A stretch of DNA of 41,248 nt from 2-02-FULL-48-14 sp964356195 (GTDB lineage Bacteria; Patescibacteriota; Gracilibacteria; UBA1369; 2-02-FULL-48-14): contig CAYHGP010000007.1 in assembly GCA_964356195.1 (NCBI GenBank), positions 1-41,248 of the forward strand. The letters are read 5' to 3'. The notes beneath the pieces were generated by a model that saw nothing but the letters and a program-made list of their open reading frames with translations, did no database searches and was not told the DNA's origin. The stretch's first letter is position 1; every line of letters starts with the position of its first letter. Positions 16,123 through 23,619 of this stretch are shown piece after piece. The position numbers and the translations under genes were made by a program.

Positions 16123-16194
16123 TGGTGGACCTGTGGGGAATCGAACCCCAACCAGAGAAGTGACAACCTTTCTAGTGGAACCATTCCCAGGCCC
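16123..16194 (-). ncRNA. tRNA-like RNA with non-canonical D and anticodon arms
   Basis: On the minus strand the acceptor GGGCCTG (16194-16188) pairs with CAGGTCC (16133-16127, one G-T), followed by discriminator A and encoded CCA. The T arm is canonical (TGGGG, loop TTCGATT, CCCCA). Between them a normal cloverleaf fails: position 8 is G, the D arm is only GGAA-TGG-TTCC, and the rest forms a long irregular hairpin (CCA...AGAA / TTCT...TGG). An Asp-like loop TTGTCAC is present, but its flanking stem would have two A-C mismatches. The 5' end (AATGGTTCCACTAG) loosely resembles the 5' end of tmRNA. Extra complementarity TTTGTCAGT/ACTGACAAA flanks the ends. It has its own extended -10 and terminator, so it is probably expressed. 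It may be an unusual tRNA, a tRNA pseudogene or a tmRNA-like fragment. Confidence 0.6.
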
Positions 16195-16211
16195 AAACTA
16201 CTGACAAATCT

Positions 16212-16220
16212 GTTATAGCA
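16212..16220 (-). promoter_or_regulatory. Extended -10 promoter of the tRNA-like gene
   Basis: Minus strand TGCTATAAC: hexamer TATAAC (16217-16212) with TG at 16220-16219. The -35 region is weak. The predicted start near 16205 lies just before the acceptor stem. Confidence 0.5.
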
Positions 16221-16302
16221 AATCGGAAAGCCAAAAGTCCTGAATTTTTCCTTACAAATTCCTTAAACTTTTGACTGTTTTGCACAATCGGGGTGAGACA
16301 AG

Positions 16303-16333
16303 AAAAAAACCTCGCTATGAAAGGAGGTTTTTG
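16303..16333 (-). terminator. Terminator of the non-coding RNA
   Basis: On the minus strand AAAAACCTCC, a 10-nt loop and GAGGTTTTTTT. It is nearly symmetric, so it may act in both directions. Confidence 0.82.
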
Positions 16334-16449
16334 TTAGTGTAGGGGTGCTAAAGAGAAAATTGTCGAGAAGGGACCAATCCACGTATGGCTTTGTTGATAT
16401 AGGCACTCCTCGGCAATTCACTTCCTAGCACCGTGTTTTCAAAGGTCAT
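16303..16449 (-). ncRNA. Structured non-coding RNA of about 147 nt, identity unknown
   Basis: It lies between a perfect consensus promoter (16484-16456) and a rho-independent terminator (16333-16303), and has no ORF. The RNA folds as a rod. P1 is GGTGCTA (16432-16426) with TAGCACC (16350-16344). An asymmetric internal bubble follows. P2 is AATTGCCGAG (16418-16409) with CTCGACAATT (16367-16358), ten pairs with one G-T. The apical part contains CCA-TACG-TGG, a UNCG-type tetraloop. I see no SRP GGAAG core, no tmRNA tag and no RNase P motifs. A rod with a central bubble and this size recall 6S RNA, but the sequence gives no proof. Divergent from rmuC. Confidence 0.75.
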
Positions 16450-16455
16450 CATGTA

Positions 16456-16484
16456 ATTATACAATAAACAGTAACTAGTGTCAA
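16456..16484 (-). promoter_or_regulatory. Perfect consensus sigma-70 promoter for the non-coding RNA
   Basis: Minus strand: TTGACA (16484-16479), 17-nt spacer, TATAAT (16461-16456). Both hexamers and the spacing match the consensus exactly, the only such case seen in the window. It starts 5 nt before the rmuC start codon. Confidence 0.85.
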
Positions 16485-16488
16485 TACC

Positions 16489-17607
16489 ATGAACACCATT
16501 TTTCCGCTTGTACTAGCCATTCTCGTTTTTGGTGGACTCGCCTACCTCATCAATCGAAAGTTTGAAGAACTAAAGAAACCTGAGGATGAGGGCAGTTTAA
16601 AGATGATGCTCCAGGTTATTGGGGACCTTCGACGCGATGTGGAAAGCGGGAATGGAAAGAACCGAGCGGAACTTGAAGCCAAGCTCAACCAGATTCAACT
16701 CTCCCTGACAAAGCACCAAACGGATAGTATGCAAAGTGTGCAAAAGCAACTCTCTGAAAGTGCAGCTATTGTGCAGCAGGTCACAAAAGGTCTCACGGAG
16801 GTTCAGGCCACGAACAAGCAAGTGGTGAACTTCGCCGAACAGATGAAAAGCCTCGAGAATATTCTTAAAAATCCGAAACAGCGTGGAATTTTGGGAGAGT
16901 ATTTCCTGGAATCGCTGCTTTCCAATGTGCTGGCTCCCGGCCAATATGCCATGCAATATAAAATGGAAAACGGGGAAATTGTGGATGCGGTGATTTTTTA
17001 CAATAAGATGATTATTCCCGTAGATGCCAAGTTTTCTCTGGAAAAATACAATCAAGTGATGGAAGAGACGGACAAAGACAAGCGTGAGGAACTGGAAAAA
17101 GCGTTCAAATCTGACGTAAAGAAACGCATTGATGAAACCGCGAAGTACATTCGTCCCGGCGAAGATTCCACCGATTTCGCCTTCATGTTCATTCCCGCTG
17201 AAGGAGTTTACTACAGCCTGATGGTGGCCAATGTGGGCAGTGTGACCGTGAACATTGAAAACCTCCTGGAATACGCCTTTAAAAAGCACGTCATCCTCGT
17301 CTCCCCCAGTTCCCTCTTCGCCTATTTGCAGACCGTAATTCAAGGTATGAAAGCCATGAAGATGGAAGAATCCGTGAAGGACGTTTTGAAAAACATTGAA
17401 ACGCTCGGCCGCCATGTGAATGTTTACGACGACTTTATGCAAAAGCTCGGAAAACAGATTGGAACCACGGTGAATACTTACAATGCCGCTTCCCGCGAGT
17501 TCAAAAAAATCGACAAAGATGTGTACAAGCTCACCGACGGGAAAGTGGGTGGGGCCGTGGAGATTTTGACTCTCGAGGAACACCCCATCCTTGAAGAGAA
17601 TTCTTAG
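16489..17607 (+). CDS. rmuC: RmuC-family DNA recombination protein
   Basis: 372 residues. One N-terminal membrane helix (IFPLVLAILVFGGLAYLI, residues 4-21) is followed by a coiled coil (about 40-125) and then the RmuC nuclease-like core (about 130-340). The core carries PKQRGILGEYFLESLL, IIPVDAKFSLEKY, FAFMFIPAEGVYYSL and VILVSPSSLFAYL, all strongly family-typical. The PD-(D/E)xK-like fold carries its acidic and lysine residues around VDAVIF and PVDAKF. RmuC limits inverted-repeat rearrangements in E. coli, probably as a membrane-associated DNase. It stands alone, divergent from the consensus-promoter RNA. I could not identify its own promoter in the gap. Confidence 0.93.
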   Translation: MNTIFPLVLAILVFGGLAYLINRKFEELKKPEDEGSLKMMLQVIGDLRRDVESGNGKNRAELEAKLNQIQLSLTKHQTDSMQSVQKQLSESAAIVQQVTKGLTEVQATNKQVVNFAEQMKSLENILKNPKQRGILGEYFLESLLSNVLAPGQYAMQYKMENGEIVDAVIFYNKMIIPVDAKFSLEKYNQVMEETDKDKREELEKAFKSDVKKRIDETAKYIRPGEDSTDFAFMFIPAEGVYYSLMVANVGSVTVNIENLLEYAFKKHVILVSPSSLFAYLQTVIQGMKAMKMEESVKDVLKNIETLGRHVNVYDDFMQKLGKQIGTTVNTYNAASREFKKIDKDVYKLTDGKVGGAVEILTLEEHPILEENS

Positions 17608-17639
17608 ATATTAATTTCGCTTGTAAGATTTCCGTTGCT

Positions 17640-17667
17640 TTGTCATTGTAGCTGTGAACAATATCTT
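17640..17667 (+). promoter_or_regulatory. Promoter of the 184-residue lipoprotein gene
   Basis: TTGTCA (17640-17645), 16-nt spacer, TATCTT (17662-17667). The predicted transcript starts near 17674, leaving only about 7 nt before ATG 17681. This supports that start over GTG 17654. Confidence 0.5.
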
Positions 17668-17680
17668 TAATTTTACGTCT

Positions 17681-18235
17681 ATGAAGGCTTTCCTCACTCT
17701 TCTTTCTCTGTCCGGACTGCTGCTCACGGCATGTACTCCGAGTGTGCGTGTTCTTCAAGAAGACACGGACTCTAGCGAATCTAACGAAGAGGAACTCAGT
17801 TTTGGCATGGAGTGTACGACAGACCGAGGTTTGGACGAGAGCGACTTGGATCAGAGCTGGAAAACAGTTCTCACGGGACTTTATACCGACTTGGAAGTGG
17901 TGGGCATTGGTTCAGTTTGTGATTTTGATGGAGGTCAATACGACGGGAATACTCTTGTGACCTTCAGCGTCTTCAATGATGCAGAGGACAATCAACGCGC
18001 TGTCCTTTTTGACTCTGAACAGAAAATCCTTGAAGAGGCCAGCTTCAACTGCGCAACCATGGGTGACCTTGGAGTGTCTGAAGTGACGGGACCTGTGGCG
18101 GAGGTTTTGGCTCTTTCTTGTACCAGCGGAGATGCCGGTTGGATGAGAATCGAAAACTTCACTCTGGACTTGGACAGCTTTACCCTCACCGCGGGCGAAG
18201 TGGTGAACAAGGAATGGAGCGAAGAGGAAGAGTAG
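17681..18235 (+). CDS. Putative lipoprotein of unknown function
   Basis: 184 residues. ATG 17681 gives a clean lipoprotein signal, MKAFLTLLSLSGLLLTAC, with lipobox LTAC. The upstream GTG 17654 would bury it behind nine extra residues. The mature part starts with an acidic Ser/Glu linker (DTDSSESNEEE) and then a compact domain with four further cysteines (MECTTD, GSVCDFDGG, SFNCATMG and LSCTSG). These are spaced so that two disulfides are plausible in an extracytoplasmic protein. I do not recognise the domain. Its neighbours, rmuC and a convergent secreted protein, give no functional hint. Confidence 0.7.
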   Translation: MKAFLTLLSLSGLLLTACTPSVRVLQEDTDSSESNEEELSFGMECTTDRGLDESDLDQSWKTVLTGLYTDLEVVGIGSVCDFDGGQYDGNTLVTFSVFNDAEDNQRAVLFDSEQKILEEASFNCATMGDLGVSEVTGPVAEVLALSCTSGDAGWMRIENFTLDLDSFTLTAGEVVNKEWSEEEE

Positions 18236-18249
18236 CCTTTGGAATGGAT

Positions 18250-18816
18250 TTAGTCCTTCTTCGCAAGTTGACGAGCGGCTTGTTTTTCTCTTTTGGGGTC
18301 GTCAATCACTAAATGGTGAGTTCCAACGGGTGCACCACCTACCCAAAGACCACCCAGGGCATCATGGGTTATACGTTGATCGAAAGTTTGAACGGTTGCC
18401 CCTTTGGGAAGAGTTTGGTTAATGTTTGCCAAAAAACAGTCTATTTCAGGGTCCCTCATTCCAATGGGGGAAGCGCTTCTTACTACTTGAGCTCCTCGTC
18501 CACCTTCATCAATGCTCCAAACTGCAAGACTGTTGAGCTCAAAGCTATACTTCATATTTCCGTCTTTATCTGGTCCTGACAGTGAAAACCCTCCTGCATT
18601 TTTACTTGGGAGCTGTTTAGTTTCTCCCAAGGCCATAGTTCCATTCGGGCCTTCAACAAAAGGTGCCTCTGGTTGTTTGTCTACACATTGGTCCATTACG
18701 CGAACAATGGCTTCCTTTGTCTTTGTATCGCGGTGATTCCATTGTAGTTCTCCGGCGTTGGCAACGGCGGGCAAGGCAACGGCAAGAGGAGCAAGGGCGG
18801 CAAGTATTCTGTTCAT
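18250..18816 (-). CDS. Secreted protein of unknown function
   Basis: 188 residues from ATG 18816, chosen because MNRILAALAPLAVALPAVANAG is a classical signal peptide with an AxA cleavage site. The frame is open eight codons further upstream. The mature protein contains two cysteines (MDQCVDKQ and DCFLANINQ) and a C-terminal segment with GGLWVGGAPVGTHHLVIDD. It ends in a charged KREKQAARQLAKKD tail. No family is recognised. A strong promoter (TTGACA-16-TATAGT) precedes it, so it is probably well expressed. It converges on the lipoprotein gene, with 14 nt between the stop codons. Confidence 0.68.
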   Translation of the reverse strand: MNRILAALAPLAVALPAVANAGELQWNHRDTKTKEAIVRVMDQCVDKQPEAPFVEGPNGTMALGETKQLPSKNAGGFSLSGPDKDGNMKYSFELNSLAVWSIDEGGRGAQVVRSASPIGMRDPEIDCFLANINQTLPKGATVQTFDQRITHDALGGLWVGGAPVGTHHLVIDDPKREKQAARQLAKKD

Positions 18817-18838
18817 GGACTTGTTGTTAAGTAATGCC

Positions 18839-18866
18839 ACTATACGTCTAAATTTGTTTATGTCAA
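18839..18866 (-). promoter_or_regulatory. Strong promoter of the secreted-protein gene
   Basis: Minus strand: TTGACA (18866-18861), 16-nt spacer, TATAGT (18844-18839). The predicted start is near 18832, giving a leader of about 16 nt to ATG 18816. Confidence 0.72.
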
Positions 18867-18885
18867 GCTAACCCTCCCCCCGTTC

Positions 18886-18914
18886 TTTACTTTCAACCTG
18901 ATTTAACCTAAAGT
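18886..18914 (+). promoter_or_regulatory. Promoter of infB
   Basis: TTTACT (18886-18891), 17-nt spacer, TAAAGT (18909-18914). The leader is about 20 nt and can form the small hairpin GGCT-tttttt-AGCC. Confidence 0.55.
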
Positions 18915-18940
18915 GGGGTGGCTTTTTTAGCCGAAGACTG

Positions 18941-21001
18941 ATGCCTATTGCCCTCGAACAACTCGCGTCCAAACTTGGACTCACCGAAAGTGAGATGCGA
19001 AAGGCTATTTTGGAGCTCGGTTTTGAAGACTCTGAACAGATTGAAGATGAGCTGGCCCAACTGGTTACGGAAGAGGTGGCCGGCCGCCGTGAAAAGAGCG
19101 CGTCTGAAGCCTATGGTGAGATTGCGGAGGTTGAGCAGGAAAAGGAAATCGTGAAAAGCCAACGAAAGAAACAAGCTGGAAAAGTGACCAAAAAGGCAGC
19201 CCCAGTACGTATGGAAGCAGCTGAATTGAAGAAGGGAATCATCGAAATCCCCGACATGATCTCCGTGAAAGAACTCGCGGAAAAAACCGGAGTGAGTGCG
19301 GCTGTTCTGATTGGAGCTCTCATGAAGAATGGAATTTTGGCGAACTTGAACCAGGTTATTGATTTTGACACGGCCTCGGTCATTGTTTCCGACCTTCATG
19401 TGCAGATAAAAAAACAACGTACCGAAGCGGATGCGGAGGATATTTTCCGAGGAAATCTCGATAAACTGCTTCAAGAAGACGATAAGGCTGATCTTATTCG
19501 CCGGCCTCCTGTGGTCGTTGTGATGGGTCACGTGGATCATGGGAAAACCACCCTACTTGATGCTATTCGAAACACGAATGTGGTGGGCGGTGAAGCAGGA
19601 GGAATTACTCAGCATATTGGTGCGTACCAGGTTGAAATCAAGGGGCAAAAGATTACCTTTCTAGACACGCCGGGACACGAAGCGTTTACCGCCATGCGCG
19701 CTCGCGGCGCTCGCGCGACCGATGTGGCCATTCTTGTGGTTGCCGCTGATGACGGAGTTATGCCTCAGACCATTGAGGCTATTAATCATGCGCAGGAAGC
19801 GAAGGTTCCGATTGTGGTGGCCATCAACAAAATGGACCGACCCGGGGCTAACATCAATAAAATTAAGGCTGAATTGGCGGAACATGGCGTTCAATCGGAA
19901 GATTGGGGCGGCCAAACTATTATGGTTCCCATTTCCGCGAAGAAACGAGAAGGAATTGAAGAACTCTTGGAGAGTGTACTTTTGGTCGCGGAGGTTTTGG
20001 AACTGAAGGCAAACCCCAATCGACCGGCGGTGGCCACGGTTGTGGAATCTCATTTGGATGCTAATGTCGGACCTGTGGCCACTATCCTTGTGAACACCGG
20101 AAGTCTCTCCGTTGGAGACAACTTCATTGTGGGGAAAACCTTTGGACGTGTGAAAATCATGCGGGACTACCTGGGGAAATCCATCAAAAAGATCGGTCCT
20201 TCCGATACCGCTCAAATTGCAGGTCTTCACGACCCTGTGGAAAGCGGACAGATTTTGCAGGCCATGAAAGATGAAAAGAGCGCGCGTCAACGAGCCTCTC
20301 AGGTTCATGAGATGGTGCGGGAAGAACTGATTCAAACCGGGATGGGAATGCAGGAAATTTTACAACGCATCAAAGAAGGCTCGCTGAAACTTTTGAAAGT
20401 GGTGATCAAGGCGGACACACAAGGTTCCCTCGAGGCTATTAAACAAGCGCTCGCTAAGGTTAAAAATGAGGATGTTGCGATTAAAGTTATTCACAGCGGA
20501 GTGGGAACCGTAACCGAATCGGACGTACTCATGGCGGCCGCCAGTCCCGGAAGCTTGGTGATTGGATTTCATACCGAAGCGGCGACTCATGTGAAACGGC
20601 TTGCGGAGCGTATGAATGTGGAAGTGGTGACTTACAAGATTATTTACGAACTCATCGACGACCTGCGCAAAATTCTTACCGGAATGTTGCAGCCCGAAAC
20701 GGTGCATATTGAGTTGGGTCGCTTCAAAGTGATGAAGGTGTTCTTCACCGGGAAAAATGAAATGGTGGTTGGAGGTCTTATTACCGAAGGCGTTCTGCAA
20801 AATAAAGTTCAAGTGCGTGTCTTGCGCGACAAAGTTCAGATTGGCGAAGGAAAAATCACCGGGCTTAAGCTCGTCAACGAAGATGTGGAAGAGCTCGCCA
20901 AGGGAGATGAATGCGGAGTGCGTTACGTGGGTAAAATCCTGCTCGAAGAACATGATGTTCTTGAAGCTTGGAAAGAAGAGAAGAAGATGAAAACATTGTA
21001 A
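18941..21001 (+). CDS. infB: Translation initiation factor IF-2
   Basis: 686 residues, a short IF-2 lacking the long variable N-region of E. coli. There is an N-terminal IF2_N-like helix bundle (about 1-35), a Lys-rich linker and a second IF2_N domain (about 105-160, ISVKELAEKTGVSAAVLIGALMKNG as one stretch). The GTPase follows with G1 GHVDHGKT (196-203), G3 DTPGHE, G4 NKMD and G5 SAK, then domains II-IV ending in the fMet-tRNA-binding beta barrel. IF-2 places initiator tRNA on the 30S subunit and drives subunit joining. It is usually in the nusA operon; here it has its own promoter and no nusA or rbfA beside it. A small hairpin GGCAC-GCTA-GTGCC (21004-21017) follows the stop, without a T-run. 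Confidence 0.97.
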   Translation: MPIALEQLASKLGLTESEMRKAILELGFEDSEQIEDELAQLVTEEVAGRREKSASEAYGEIAEVEQEKEIVKSQRKKQAGKVTKKAAPVRMEAAELKKGIIEIPDMISVKELAEKTGVSAAVLIGALMKNGILANLNQVIDFDTASVIVSDLHVQIKKQRTEADAEDIFRGNLDKLLQEDDKADLIRRPPVVVVMGHVDHGKTTLLDAIRNTNVVGGEAGGITQHIGAYQVEIKGQKITFLDTPGHEAFTAMRARGARATDVAILVVAADDGVMPQTIEAINHAQEAKVPIVVAINKMDRPGANINKIKAELAEHGVQSEDWGGQTIMVPISAKKREGIEELLESVLLVAEVLELKANPNRPAVATVVESHLDANVGPVATILVNTGSLSVGDNFIVGKTFGRVKIMRDYLGKSIKKIGPSDTAQIAGLHDPVESGQILQAMKDEKSARQRASQVHEMVREELIQTGMGMQEILQRIKEGSLKLLKVVIKADTQGSLEAIKQALAKVKNEDVAIKVIHSGVGTVTESDVLMAAASPGSLVIGFHTEAATHVKRLAERMNVEVVTYKIIYELIDDLRKILTGMLQPETVHIELGRFKVMKVFFTGKNEMVVGGLITEGVLQNKVQVRVLRDKVQIGEGKITGLKLVNEDVEELAKGDECGVRYVGKILLEEHDVLEAWKEEKKMKTL

Positions 21002-21033
21002 CAGGCACGCTAGTGCCATTTAAAAATAAGGCG

Positions 21034-22071
21034 ATGAAAGTTTTGATTACCGGTGGAGCCGGGTTCATTGGCAGCAATTATGTCTACACTCATCTGGAAA
21101 AACGTCCGGAGGATTCACTCGTGGTGCTGGATGCCCTCACTTATTCCGGGCATCGGGAGCATTTGGCGGAGGCCGAAGCGAAGGGGGTGAAATTTGTGGA
21201 AGGAAGAATTGAAGACCGCACGCTTGTTCGCGCGCTATTTGAGGCTGAAAAGTTCGACGCGGTGCTGCATTTTGCGGCGGAAACTCACGTGGATCGCAGC
21301 ATTAAAGATCCCGGCATTTTTGTGGTGACGAATGTGCAAGGCACTCAAACCTTACTCGATGCCGCTCGAGACTTTGGAGTGAAGCGCTTCCATCAGGTCT
21401 CTACGGATGAAGTTTATGGTGACTTGGGTTTTGACAGCACGGACAAGTTTACTGAAGACCGTGTTTTAGCTCCCTCTAACCCTTACTCCGCCAGCAAGGC
21501 GGCTGCGGATTTGCTCTGTTTGTCGTATTTGCGGACCTTTGGCGTGCCGGTGACCGTGAGCCGATGTTCCAACAACTACGGCCCTTTTCAAAGCGAGGAG
21601 AACCTCATTCCCGTGCTTATTGGCAAAGCCTTGAAGGGCGAAGCCTTGCCGCTGTATGGGAACGGTAAGAATGTGCGCGACTGGCTTTACGTGCGGGATC
21701 ACTGTGAAGCGATACTGCGTATTTTGGAGGATGGAAAGGTCGGAGAAATTTACAATATCGGGGCGGATAATGATCAAGAAAATTTGAATATCGCACGAAT
21801 GATTTTGAAATCGCTCGGAAAATCGGAGGATTTGATCAGTTTTGTGAAGGACAGGCCCGGGCATGATGAGAGATATTCAATGGATTATGCGAAAATGAAG
21901 CGTGAATTGGGATGGTCTCCTTCGGTTTCTATGGAAGAAGGGATGCGCGAAACTTTAGCTTGGTATAGTATCAATGTATATGAAAGGAGTTATTCTCGCT
22001 GGAGGGACAGGGTCACGGCTTTCGCCGCTGACCAAAGTCACCAACAAGCACCTATTGCCGATCTACGATAG
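21034..22071 (+). CDS. rfbB: dTDP-glucose 4,6-dehydratase (RfbB/RmlB type)
   Basis: ATG 21034 (MKVLITGGAGFIGSN) is the correct start; the frame is open 22 codons upstream into infB. This is an extended short-chain dehydrogenase with NAD-binding GGAGFIG (residues 8-14), substrate motif HFAAETHVDRS, catalytic STDEVYGD and YSASK (Tyr and Lys), and RCSNNYGP. The reaction converts dTDP-glucose to the 4-keto-6-deoxy sugar for surface polysaccharide. About the last 30 residues (from VYERSYSRW on) are unlike the family and overlap the next gene by 98 nt in another frame. The normal end would be near TLAWY, so a stop codon has probably been lost by frameshift near 21965, either natural or in assembly. 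Confidence 0.92.
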   Translation: MKVLITGGAGFIGSNYVYTHLEKRPEDSLVVLDALTYSGHREHLAEAEAKGVKFVEGRIEDRTLVRALFEAEKFDAVLHFAAETHVDRSIKDPGIFVVTNVQGTQTLLDAARDFGVKRFHQVSTDEVYGDLGFDSTDKFTEDRVLAPSNPYSASKAAADLLCLSYLRTFGVPVTVSRCSNNYGPFQSEENLIPVLIGKALKGEALPLYGNGKNVRDWLYVRDHCEAILRILEDGKVGEIYNIGADNDQENLNIARMILKSLGKSEDLISFVKDRPGHDERYSMDYAKMKRELGWSPSVSMEEGMRETLAWYSINVYERSYSRWRDRVTAFAADQSHQQAPIADLR

Positions 22072-22702
22072 ACCGATGATCTACTATCCCCTTCTGAAAC
22101 TGAAGGAGATGGGAGTGACGTCGATCCTACTCGTTTCGGGGCGCGGCCATGCCGGACATTTCCTGGAACTTCTGGGAGGTGGAAGCGAGTTTGGTGTGAA
22201 TTTGGCCTATGAGGTTCAAGAAGAAGCGGGTGGAATTGCCCAAGCTCTGGCTCTGGCCAAAGATTTCGTGGGAGATCAAAAATTCGTAGTGATGCTGGGG
22301 GATAACGTTTATGAAGATAATCTGGCGGAGGCCGCCGCTGAGTTTGATGGCGGCACGAGTGAGGCGCATATTTTTTTGAAGGCCATGGCCCACCCTGAAA
22401 GTTATGGGGTTCCCCGTTTTGAAAATGAAAAAATCGTGGAAATTCTGGAAAAGCCGCACCTACCCCCGAGTCCTTACGCAGTGACCGGTTGCTACATGTA
22501 CACTCCCGGCGTTTTTGAGGTCATTAAGGGTATTAAGGCTTCCGCTCGAGGTGAGTTAGAAATTTCCTCCGTGAATGATGCTTATGTGAAAACCGGTAAG
22601 ATGAGCCATACACTGCTCAGTGGATTTTGGGGAGATTGTGGTGAATCCATTGATGGAATGATGGAAGTGGCTCGTTTTATCCAGCAGGCCGCCAAAAAAT
22701 GA
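21974..22702 (+). CDS. rfbA: Sugar-phosphate nucleotidyltransferase (RfbA/RmlA-like)
   Basis: 242 residues. The nucleotide-binding signature LAGGTGSRLSPLT (with the catalytic Arg) is followed by NKHLLPIYDRPMIYYPL, typical of glucose-1-phosphate thymidylyltransferases. It then has VMLGDNVYED (metal-binding Asp) and GVPRFEN, with IVEILEKP. It lacks the extra C-terminal helices of full RmlA (about 290 residues), so it belongs to the short form and its NTP choice is uncertain. Starts at ATG 21974 or ATG 21980 are both possible. It probably makes the dTDP-glucose used by the preceding rfbB. Its stop overlaps the next start (ATGA, 22699-22702), so the three genes form an operon. Confidence 0.88.
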   Translation: MYMKGVILAGGTGSRLSPLTKVTNKHLLPIYDRPMIYYPLLKLKEMGVTSILLVSGRGHAGHFLELLGGGSEFGVNLAYEVQEEAGGIAQALALAKDFVGDQKFVVMLGDNVYEDNLAEAAAEFDGGTSEAHIFLKAMAHPESYGVPRFENEKIVEILEKPHLPPSPYAVTGCYMYTPGVFEVIKGIKASARGELEISSVNDAYVKTGKMSHTLLSGFWGDCGESIDGMMEVARFIQQAAKK

Positions 22703-23619
22703 AGATTTTTTTATTCGGCTCCATTGCCTTCGATGAAATCGGTCAGTTCCGTGGACTTTTCAAAGAGGTGATTCGTCCCGAATTCATGGACAAGCTCGCG
22801 GTTTCTTTTTTGGTGGATGAAAACCAGCGGCATTTTGGAGGCTGCAGCGGCAATACCGCTTATGGTTTGGGACTTTTGAAGGTTCCTGCGTATTTGGTTT
22901 CTCGCCTTGGCAGCGACGGAGCGGATTATCGGAAAGCTTTTACGGACTGGGGAATGAATGTCGATTTTTTGGAGGTGGCCGAAGGGCAAACGGCACGGGC
23001 CGTGATTACCACCGACGAAAGTGGAGCGCAAATTGCTCAGTTTGCTTCCGGGGTGATTGGAACAAAGGCGCCTGCGTTTGTTTTGCCGAGCGTGGCGGAG
23101 GCCGGGGATCTGCTTTTGGTTGGACCCGAGAATCACGACCGTATGGTTCAAGCGCTCAAGCAAGGCGTGGCGAAGGGCTTACGCGTGTTTTTTGACCCGG
23201 GTCAGTTGATTCACACGTTCAGTCGTGAGGAGTTGACGTGGGCGGCGCAATCGGTGGAAGCTGTGTTGGTGAATGCATACGAGTGGGAGATTCTAAAGAG
23301 TCTCGGCGAAGGATGGGAAGATTCGGCTACGCCGAAGAGCATAGTGTGGATCACGAAAGGTGCAGACGGGGTGACTTTGTACGAGAAAGGAGTGGAGAAG
23401 CATCTGGCCGCTTTTGCAGCAGAGAGCATTGAGCCCACGGGGGCCGGAGACGCGTTTCGAGCCGGGGTGCTGGCGGGTTTGGCAAAAGGGCTGAGTCCTG
23501 AGGAATCGAGCAAGGTCGGCATGATACTGGGTGCGGCGTGCGTGGAACACGCTTTGGCGCAAGGTTACACGTTTAGCTCCGCTCAAGCTGCTGCGCTAGA
23601 AAAGCTTGGTTGTGCATGA
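22699..23619 (+). CDS. PfkB-family sugar/adenosine kinase
   Basis: 306 residues of the ribokinase fold. Substrate-binding GGCSGNTAYGL lies near residues 48-58, and the second PfkB signature PTGAGDAFRAG near 251-261 carries the catalytic Asp and the anion hole. The N-terminus (FGSIAFDEI) and the DENQRHFGG segment are closest to the adenosine-kinase-like subgroup often labelled carbohydrate kinase. Substrates in this family include ribose, fructose-6-phosphate, adenosine and sugar-linked heptose, so the exact one is open. Its four-base overlap with the RfbA-like gene suggests a role in sugar activation. The 3' end overlaps the convergent csaB by 47 nt. Confidence 0.88.
   Translation: MKIFLFGSIAFDEIGQFRGLFKEVIRPEFMDKLAVSFLVDENQRHFGGCSGNTAYGLGLLKVPAYLVSRLGSDGADYRKAFTDWGMNVDFLEVAEGQTARAVITTDESGAQIAQFASGVIGTKAPAFVLPSVAEAGDLLLVGPENHDRMVQALKQGVAKGLRVFFDPGQLIHTFSREELTWAAQSVEAVLVNAYEWEILKSLGEGWEDSATPKSIVWITKGADGVTLYEKGVEKHLAAFAAESIEPTGAGDAFRAGVLAGLAKGLSPEESSKVGMILGAACVEHALAQGYTFSSAQAAALEKLGCA

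Noticed and set aside
16347..16440. Plus-strand riboswitch upstream of rmuC
   Set aside because: The structure lies upstream of rmuC, but the consensus promoter and the properly placed terminator are both on the minus strand, and no known aptamer core was recognised.
21004..21017. Hairpin GGCAC-GCTA-GTGCC after infB as a terminator
   Set aside because: No T-run follows and the next gene starts 17 nt later, so read-through is more likely.
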